DNA from: Clostridia bacterium
Lineage (GTDB): Bacteria > Bacillota > Clostridia > TANB77 > CAG-508
Assembly (NCBI GenBank): GCA_900758165.1
Contig: CAAEQN010000054.1
Coordinates: 1 to 37,308 of the forward strand
DNA length: 37,308 nt
Direction: 5' to 3'
Part shown: in pieces, positions 31,287-37,308 of the stretch
Numbering within the stretch: the first letter of the stretch is position 1
How the letters are laid out: every line of letters starts with the position of its first letter
Position numbers and translations under genes: made by a program
Notes under the pieces: model-generated
Seen by the model: only the letters and a program-made list of their open reading frames with translations
Database searches by the model: none
What the model was told of the DNA's origin: nothing

Positions 31287-33336
31287 TCAATCTCCATTTA
31301 TATTTCTGTTAAACTGTACATCTGTCGCTATAAAATAAATTCCATAAACTAATATAAGCATACCAACCACTATTGCTATATTTTTAAATATTTCTTCTAT
31401 TGTTACTGCTATAGTAAATATTTGACTTATAATTAATATTGTTGGAATACTAATTATAATCGGAAGTATCATAGGAATAGCAAAATAGTATAATAATTGT
31501 TTAAATATAGTTTTATTTATTTCTTTCTCACTCATACCAAGTTTTTTTAGAAGTTCATACCTATATTTATATTTTTCAGAATCGCTTAACTGTTGTATTG
31601 CAAGCATTGTAGCTGTTGCCATTATAAATATAAGTGCAATATAAAAAGCTAGAAATGATATAATTGCATAAAATGATTTTGCTTGTGCCATTCTATTTCC
31701 TTTAGTTTGTACATTTCCGTAAATATTTAATACTAGATACTTCTTCCTCTTCTCCATTTATATCCACATTTATTTTTTCTTCTTTAGTTATAATAAAATC
31801 TATTAATTCATAATAAAAATTTTCATCTGTTGTTTCTTCGGTTTGCACAACAAGTTTATAATTAAAATCAAATGTATAAATTTGATATTCCCCATTTTCT
31901 TGATTTCTTATTGATTCCTCCTCAAACTCTGCTAAAGGAATTAATTTGTCTGGAACTATAATTGCATAATATGAACCATTAAAACCAACTTGAGCTATAT
32001 TTTCACTTCTTACATCTTTTATAGTCATTTTTTGTCCGAACATATTTATTTCATTATTTTCTTTAATATATTCTTTAAAAGGTTTTTCTAATGTTTTCAT
32101 ACAATTTATTAAAATTTCATTTTCTTGTAACTCTAATTTATCATAACCTGCAATTTCTCTTAATTGGTTATAATCAGTTAAACTAAATACATTTTCAATA
32201 TTTCCAGTTTTATCTTTTAAAATTGTATCTTCTAATGCTTTTGATATTCCAGTTTCTTTTATGTAATACATTTTATATTCATACATTGCTTTTACTTCAG
32301 CATTATCCTCTATATATTCCTTGTATTTAGAGAAATCACCATCAGCTGTGCTTATCATAATTTCATAAGGATAACCCATCTCGATTTCATTATTTAGCAT
32401 ATTATTCATAAGCAATGCTACATTTCCACCTATTAATATAATTGTGAACATAAGTGCTATTGTAGCTGTTGTAAAACTCATTGTATTTATTTTAGATGCT
32501 AAATTTCTATATAAAAACATATTATTATTCTTATATTTTCTTTTTTTATTATTTATAAATCTTTTTATTATAAAACTAGATAAACCAATATAGAATAGAT
32601 ATATACCTATAATCAAAAGAATAATTGCTATAAAAATTTGTTTATCACTCATTTGATTTACATCCAAAAATTGTTTATATGTTATAAATAAAGCACTTAG
32701 TAGCAATATTATTGATAAAATAAATACAAATATATTACCTTTTGATTTTTTTACTATATTGTTTTCATTCTTTTTACTTGCATATAATAAATCATATACT
32801 TTTGTTTTCTTTATTTTTCTTCTACAATTTAACAAAACTAATAAAAATATTCCAAAGAAATATACTGCCGTCATACCTATTGCTTTTATATCAAAAGATA
32901 TTTTTACTTCATAAATTTGATTAAATAAATTCATAATTATTGATGTAAAAATCTGATATAAAAATGTTCCAACTATTATTCCAACTATGAAAGCTAAGAA
33001 TCCAATGATTAAATTTTCTAATGTGAACATCTTACTAATATCTTTCTTTTCTAATCCTAAAATCTGATAAGTTCCAAATTCCTTGCTTCTTTTTTCTAAC
33101 ATAAATTTCATAGTATAATTTATAAGCCAAGCCATAACAAAAATAATTATTATACTAATACCTGTAATAGATTTAGAGAAATATTGCATAGAAGATGATA
33201 ATTCACTTATATCCTTTGAAGTAGCAATAGAATTAAAGCTAAACATTAAAGCAACAGATATAATAACTGTTATAAAATATATAATATAATCTTTTGCCTG
33301 TCTTTTAGCATTTCTTATTGACAATTTACCTAACAT
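31287..33336 (-). pseudogene. BceB-type FtsX-like ABC permease split by a frameshift
   Basis: The first frame (33336-31702) gives about 544 residues: MLGKLSIRNAKRQAKDYIIYF, eight membrane helices and the large external domain of BceB permeases. It then runs out of frame at VDINGEEEEVSS. A second, overlapping frame (to 31287) supplies the missing last two to three helices, starting at about NIYGNVQTKGNRMAQAKSFY and with YELLKKLGMSEKEI. Together they make about 690 residues, close to the family length. A single indel around 31715-31740 explains the split. I see no slippery homopolymer, so programmed frameshifting is unlikely. It is paired with the BceA-type ATPase. Confidence 0.8.
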
Positions 33337-34093
33337 CTCTTGTATCACCTCCAAGAAGTGCTAATACATCTAATATTTCATTATAAAAATCTTTTCTTTG
33401 TTTTTCTCCTTTTTCTATTTTGTTAAAAATCTTTCCATCTTTTAAAAATAAGATTTTACTACAATAACTTGCAGATAATGGATCATGAGTAACCATTAAA
33501 ATAGTAGCTTTTAATTTACTATTCATATTTTCTAATGTTTCTAGTAATTGTTTCGCAGATTTTGAGTCTAATGCTCCAGTTGGTTCATCTGCTAGAATTA
33601 TCTTTGGCGAATTTACTATAGCTCTTGCCGAAGCACACCTTTGTTTTTGTCCTCCTGATACTTGATAAGGATATTTATTTAATATATCTTCTATTCCTAA
33701 CTTTTTAGCAAATTCTTTTACTTTATTATCAATATCTTTTTCTGGTATTTTATTAATTGTTAAAATTAATGCAATATTTTCCTCTATTGTTAAAGTATCA
33801 AGAAGATTAAAATCTTGGAATATAAATCCCAAATTATCTCTTCTGAATTTTGCAATATTTTCCTCTTTTATTTCTGTAATATCTTGTTCTTCTAAATAAA
33901 TATGTCCACTACTAACTGTATCAATTGTAGAGATGCAATTTAATAATGTTGTTTTACCAGAGCCTGATGCTCCCATTATTCCTATAAATTCTCCTTCTTC
34001 TACATCAAAACTAATTCCATCAATTGCTTTAGTTAGATTATCTTTATTTCCATAGTATTTTTGAATTTTGTCAACTCTTAATATTTTTTCCAA
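33326..34093 (-). CDS. BceA-type ABC transporter ATP-binding protein
   Basis: The 255-residue ATPase has Walker A GASGSGKT (41-48), QDFNLLDTLTIEENI, the signature VSGGQKQR, Walker B ILADEPTGALDS and H-loop VTHD, typical of the BceA/MacB group that works with FtsX-like permeases against antimicrobial peptides. The best start is TTG 34093, 8 nt from GGAG; the GTG at 34102 overlaps that ribosome site. It overlaps the permease gene by 11 bp. A response-regulator box and promoter lie just upstream. Confidence 0.92.
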   Translation of the reverse strand: MEKILRVDKIQKYYGNKDNLTKAIDGISFDVEEGEFIGIMGASGSGKTTLLNCISTIDTVSSGHIYLEEQDITEIKEENIAKFRRDNLGFIFQDFNLLDTLTIEENIALILTINKIPEKDIDNKVKEFAKKLGIEDILNKYPYQVSGGQKQRCASARAIVNSPKIILADEPTGALDSKSAKQLLETLENMNSKLKATILMVTHDPLSASYCSKILFLKDGKIFNKIEKGEKQRKDFYNEILDVLALLGGDTRDVR

Positions 34094-34120
34094 AATAATC
34101 ACTCCTTTTCTTTTTTCTTA

Positions 34121-34184
34121 ATTATAAGATGAATTTTAATTTTGTTGTATAGAAGTAGTTTGCATTTATCTTACAATTTTGTAA
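34121..34184 (-). promoter_or_regulatory. Bce-type response-regulator box and promoter of the ABC operon
   Basis: TTACA-ATTT-TGTAA (34171-34184), extended to a 20-bp inverted repeat ATCTTACAA/TTGTAAGAT, lies exactly 44 nt before TATAAT (34121-34126, minus strand). No good -35 is present, which fits an activated promoter. The half-sites match the inverted repeat described for BceR-like regulators (TnACA-N4-TGTAA). Confidence 0.8.
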
Positions 34185-34194
34185 GATAAAAATT

Positions 34195-34213
34195 CCCTCT
34201 ATTTTATAGAGGG
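34195..34213 (-). terminator. Terminator after the sensor kinase gene
   Basis: On the minus strand, CCCTCTAT pairs with ATAGAGGG around a 3-nt loop and is followed by AATTTTTAT. It separates the regulator operon from the transporter operon. Confidence 0.85.
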
Positions 34214-35224
34214 CTATTGGTTACTTATCTTCTTTGCTCTTGGGATAATAATCACAATTTCTGTATATTCATTTTCTTTGCTATTTGCATCAATTTCCAT
34301 TCCAATTCCTTTACACAACCTTTTACATAGATATAATCCGATTCCTGTTGATTTCTTTTGATTTCTCCCATTTGTTCCAGTAAATCCTTTATCAAAAATT
34401 CTATCTATTTCACTCTTTTTTATTCCTATACCATTATCTTTAATCTTTAAAACAATATTCTCCTTATTTTCAATTGCATTTATTCTAATAACAGCATTAT
34501 TATTTCTATATTTTATCGAATTTGTTATTATCTGATTTAGTATAAATTCAAGCCACTTTTCATCTGTGTAGCAATTTATATTAACACCATTTATTTCTAC
34601 TTTCATATTATTTTGAATCATTATTTTCTTATTTCTTGCTAAAACATTCTTTATTACTTCATTTAAATTAATTTCTCGTATCATAAAATCATTTGAAACT
34701 TGATCCATTCTTGCATAAAATAATGCTTGTTCTACATAGTTATTTACTTCTTCTATATCTTCATCAATTTTATTTGTAATTTCAGACTTATTATTTTCAC
34801 ATAATAATTTAGCTGATGTGATTGGAATTTTTATTTCATGTACCCAACTTTCAATATATTCTTTATAGTCTTTTTGTTTTTCTTTTATATCAGTTACATT
34901 TTCTAGCATTGATTTATTTACTTTTTTTAAAATTCTATAATATGCTAGTTTTTCTGCACTTCTAGGTTTTTGTAAAATTTCTGTGATTAAATACTTTTCA
35001 GGTAGTTTATCCATAGTTTTTTCAATATTTTTTAAATACTTACTTGTTTTATAATAAGATATAAGAAAAGCAACAATGAAAAAAGTGCAAGTTATAAATA
35101 TAACTATGAAAATAGTTGAATATGCTAAGTTTATTGCCTTTAAATATGTTGATATTATTATGATATATGTGGCAAGAGCTAATATATAGTTTATTTTATC
35201 TTTTATATATTCAGATAACTTCAT
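34214..35224 (-). CDS. BceS-type intramembrane-sensing histidine kinase
   Basis: The 336-residue kinase has two membrane helices (about 12-32 and 36-56) with almost no external loop, as in kinases that sense through the partner transporter. The phosphorylation site is His129 (SWVHEIKIPI), and ATP-binding motifs are NQIITNSIKYR (N box), IKDNGIGIKKSEIDRIFDKGF (G1/F) and STGIGLYLCKRLC (G2). Its ATG overlaps the regulator stop (ATGA). It most likely detects the activity of the neighbouring BceAB-type transporter and phosphorylates the response regulator. Confidence 0.92.
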   Translation of the reverse strand: MKLSEYIKDKINYILALATYIIIISTYLKAINLAYSTIFIVIFITCTFFIVAFLISYYKTSKYLKNIEKTMDKLPEKYLITEILQKPRSAEKLAYYRILKKVNKSMLENVTDIKEKQKDYKEYIESWVHEIKIPITSAKLLCENNKSEITNKIDEDIEEVNNYVEQALFYARMDQVSNDFMIREINLNEVIKNVLARNKKIMIQNNMKVEINGVNINCYTDEKWLEFILNQIITNSIKYRNNNAVIRINAIENKENIVLKIKDNGIGIKKSEIDRIFDKGFTGTNGRNQKKSTGIGLYLCKRLCKGIGMEIDANSKENEYTEIVIIIPRAKKISNQ

Positions 35225-35889
35225 AATTTATAACCCTGTCCTCTCTTTGTTTCTATAAAATTGTCTATTCCTAATTCTTTTATTTTTTCTCTAATTCTTG
35301 TTATAATTACGCTTAAACTATTATCATCTGCATAAACTTCATTATCCCATAAATAATTTATAATATCTGCTCTAGGTACTATAATATCTTTGTGTTGTAA
35401 TAAAAAATATAATGTTTTTATTTCAGTTTTTGTTAATTCAATCTCTTTTTCTTGATATTTTATAGTTGATTTTAATATATCTAGCACAACGCCTTTGTAT
35501 TCTATTTTGCTTTCCTTATTTTCTTTTTGATAAGTTCTATTTAGTAAATTTTGTATTCTTGCAAGTAAAATCGGTACATTATAAGGTTTTTCAATATAAT
35601 CATCTCCACCTAGCATTATACCTTTAAGTTCATCCATTGAGTTGTTTCTACTTGTAACAAATATTATTGGTATATTTGATTTAGTTCTTATTTTACTACA
35701 TATTTCATATCCACTCTTATTTGGTAAATTTATATCTAATAATACTAAATGGGCTTGTTCATCAATAATTTTTTGAGCGACATTTTCAAAATCCGTTACT
35801 AATTTTACTTGATGACCACTATTTTCTAACAATATTTTTAATTCTTCTCTTATTTCTTTATCATCTTCAACAATAATTATTTTAAACAT
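35221..35889 (-). CDS. BceR-type OmpR-family response regulator
   Basis: The 222-residue protein has a receiver domain (acidic Asp9-Asp10, phospho-acceptor Asp52 in LLDINLP, Lys in EKPYN) and a winged-helix OmpR/PhoB DNA-binding domain (LTKTEIKTLYFLLQHKD, SLSVIITRIREKIKELG). ATG 35889 follows GGGAGTGTTTATT; the longer frame to 35904 starts inside the ribosome site region. It probably binds the two TTACA-N4-TGTAA boxes at 34171 and 36647. Confidence 0.93.
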   Translation of the reverse strand: MFKIIIVEDDKEIREELKILLENSGHQVKLVTDFENVAQKIIDEQAHLVLLDINLPNKSGYEICSKIRTKSNIPIIFVTSRNNSMDELKGIMLGGDDYIEKPYNVPILLARIQNLLNRTYQKENKESKIEYKGVVLDILKSTIKYQEKEIELTKTEIKTLYFLLQHKDIIVPRADIINYLWDNEVYADDNSLSVIITRIREKIKELGIDNFIETKRGQGYKL

Positions 35890-35930
35890 AATAAACACTC
35901 CCATATTATTATATCATTATTATTTGAATA

Positions 35931-36575
35931 TTAACATACATCTTTTTTATTATTAAAAATCCTATTCATATATTCATCTGGATAATTTTTGTCTAAAAAT
36001 ATATCTAAACGATTCTCTGGTTGTATATTATTTTTTCTTTCTGTTTGTCTGTCTGCTGCCATCCAAGAAATAGATATATCAAAAACAATGAATATCGAAA
36101 GAATTATAGTAATTAAATCAAAAACTTTCATGTTTGTTTTATTAATTATTTTGTTAAGGGAAGGCTCTATATATGTTATGTATAAAACACCACAAATTCC
36201 CCAATAAATACAATGCAATAAACTTGTCCTGCCATTGATATTAAATGGTAAATAAGAATAATCCCATGATATTGTTCCAAATGCTTTTTCTTGTATGAAT
36301 GAACAAAGATATTCTGTTATTCCTCCTAGAATCATCGTAATTAAAAATATTTGCACTTTATTTTTTATTTTTGTTTTACTTAACACAATATAATAAAACA
36401 TCGCACCTATACCATAAACTGGTATAAATGGACCATATATTAGACCTTGTCTAAGTTCAAAGTGTCCTTTTTGAAAAAACACTACAGTTATTTCAAATAT
36501 AAATCCTGCTATACTTCCTATAATAAATAACCAAAATAATATTATTAATTCATTCTTTATTTTTTTATCATTCAT
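35931..36575 (-). CDS. CmpB-type putative ABC transporter permease (PF06541-like)
   Basis: The 214-residue protein has five to six membrane helices. The segment FELRQGLIYGPFIPVYGIGAMFYYIVL and later GGITEYLCSFIQEKAFGTISWDYS identify the CmpB-type 'putative ABC transporter permease' family, whose real function is unknown. It is the first gene of the operon that encodes the response regulator and kinase (41 nt gap), behind a response-regulator box, so it is probably part of the peptide-resistance response. ATG 36575 follows a moderate ATGGAG. Confidence 0.82.
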   Translation of the reverse strand: MNDKKIKNELIILFWLFIIGSIAGFIFEITVVFFQKGHFELRQGLIYGPFIPVYGIGAMFYYIVLSKTKIKNKVQIFLITMILGGITEYLCSFIQEKAFGTISWDYSYLPFNINGRTSLLHCIYWGICGVLYITYIEPSLNKIINKTNMKVFDLITIILSIFIVFDISISWMAADRQTERKNNIQPENRLDIFLDKNYPDEYMNRIFNNKKDVC

Positions 36576-36596
36576 ATTTTACTCCATTTTTTAATT

Positions 36597-36660
36597 ATTA
36601 TATAATACATTATTTTATTTTGGTATTGTTTTACCTTACATTAACATTACAATTTTGTAA
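36597..36660 (-). promoter_or_regulatory. Bce-type response-regulator box and promoter of the CmpB-regulator-kinase operon
   Basis: TTACA-ATTT-TGTAA (36647-36660) lies exactly 44 nt before TATAAT (36597-36602, minus strand). This is the same box, orientation and distance as in the ABC operon promoter. Confidence 0.8.
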
Positions 36661-36774
36661 GATACAAGTGAGGATAATAATTTTACTTTTTATGGATATA
36701 TAACACACTTTTATTTTTTACTAATTTCTAATATTTTTCTCATTGTATTGGCTGTTCTAATTGTAATTTGGCTC

Positions 36775-37197
36775 TTACTTATTCCAAGTCATTGTGTATT
36801 CTATTTCAGCTGTATCTTTGTCTATATTTTCGCTTGTAATTATAAAATCATTCTTTTTATAAAAATTGATAGCATTTATATTTTTCTTATATACACTTAA
36901 TGTCAAATTATCTCTGTTTTCTTTTACTTTATTCAATAGAGATGTTCCTATTCCTTTACATTGATTATTTGTATCAATAAAAATTCCTTCAATATAATTC
37001 TCATTTATTCCTATAAATCCTACAATATTTTCTTTTAAAACATAAACATATATTTCTGCATTTGGTAAAATTTCTTTTACATAATTATAATTATTTTTCC
37101 AATATTCTTTTGATATAAATTTATGAGCTTTTATATTTTCATTTTTCCATATTTGCATTACAGGATTTATATCATTTTTTTCAAATTTTCTTATCAT
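36775..37197 (-). CDS. GNAT-family N-acetyltransferase, paralogue 2
   Basis: The 140-residue protein is collinear with the GNAT at 22910, with MIRKFEKNDINPVMQIWKN, an acetyl-CoA loop CKGIGTSLLNKVKE (here C-K-G in place of H-R-G) and NAINFYKKNDF. ATG 37197 follows ATAGGAGAAATAA. The first loop residues differ from the usual Q/R-x-x-G-x-G/A, but the glycine pair is kept. The substrate is unknown. Confidence 0.87.
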   Translation of the reverse strand: MIRKFEKNDINPVMQIWKNENIKAHKFISKEYWKNNYNYVKEILPNAEIYVYVLKENIVGFIGINENYIEGIFIDTNNQCKGIGTSLLNKVKENRDNLTLSVYKKNINAINFYKKNDFIITSENIDKDTAEIEYTMTWNK

Positions 37198-37218
37198 TTA
37201 TTTCTCCTATAACTTGTA

Positions 37219-37308
37219 TTACTTTTTATTAGTTATTTTATAAATAATTAAACCTATTAAAAAGCCAATACCAGAATCAACCAAATACCAAACTGCGTGA
37301 ATTAAAGC
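37219..37308 (-). CDS. Membrane protein, C-terminal end only
   Basis: The last 29 residues of a protein entering from the right edge: AVWYLVDSGIGFLIGLIIYKI forms a membrane helix, then TNKK and TAA (37219-37221). It ends 21 nt before the GNAT start on the same strand, so the two may share a transcript. The family cannot be told from this piece. Confidence 0.6.
   Translation of the reverse strand, partial: ALIHAVWYLVDSGIGFLIGLIIYKITNKK

Noticed and set aside
1..37308. tRNA or rRNA genes, or a tRNA attachment site for an integrated element
   Set aside because: I saw no cloverleaf-like or GTTCRANNC segments; the window is too AT-rich throughout to hide one easily, but I could not run a search.

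Overview
The window is AT-rich DNA (about three-quarters A+T by eye) from a spore-forming, low-GC Gram-positive bacterium, most likely a Clostridia lineage. Evidence: yabP and yabQ sporulation genes beside a DivIC/FtsB-type division gene and rho; AGA/TTA/AAA-rich codon use; strong AGGAGG ribosome sites; Bce-type antimicrobial-peptide modules. The genetic code looks standard: prfB (RF2) is present with its programmed +1 frameshift, and TGA is used as a stop.

Layout. (1) 1-5081, plus strand, housekeeping: end of a GNAT gene, a DUF45/YgjP-like metallopeptidase, prfB, yabP, yabQ, a divIC-like gene and rho, separated by clear terminators. (2) 5082-9410, accessory: about 950 bp without a convincing protein gene but with a promoter, hairpins and degenerate repeats; a three-gene minus-strand operon of two tandem tyrosine recombinases and a small protein; two small genes; and a 207-bp segment of foreign composition between 11-bp inverted repeats. 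(3) 9440-12480: an XRE regulator with a sigma-region-4-like tail, an ECF sigma/anti-sigma pair, and a decayed XRE/zinc-ribbon gene. (4) 12516-16114: HelD-like RNA polymerase recycling helicase, divergent from a short inorganic pyrophosphatase and a guanylate-kinase-like P-loop protein. (5) 16122-21920: a six-gene minus-strand operon (SPASM radical SAM, B12-binding radical SAM, methyltransferase, CYTH protein, two thymidylate-kinase-like P-loop proteins) behind a near-consensus promoter. I do not recognise this as a described pathway. (6) 22030-29970: small stress or detoxification genes (histidine phosphatase, GNAT, alpha/beta hydrolases, metallophosphoesterase, small membrane proteins), a GntR/ABC operon, and an XRE membrane protein. 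(7) 29975-37197: a TVP38/DedA protein and a papain-like NlpC/P60 protein, then a Bce-type module: ABC transporter with a frameshifted permease, intramembrane-sensing kinase, response regulator and a CmpB-like membrane protein. The window ends in a partial membrane-protein gene.

How genes work together. The kinase and response regulator very probably control both the ABC transporter operon and their own operon: the same box (TTACA-ATTT-TGTAA) lies exactly 44 nt upstream of a TATAAT in both promoters. The 16-22 kb operon is rich in enzymes for nucleotides or phosphate esters and in radical chemistry, and no precursor peptide gene is visible in it; it is the best candidate for an undescribed system. 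Several genes are broken by frameshifts (BceB-like permease, XRE/zinc-ribbon gene, small zinc-ribbon gene), and two gene families (a GNAT and an alpha/beta hydrolase) each occur twice, so this looks like a fluid accessory region.
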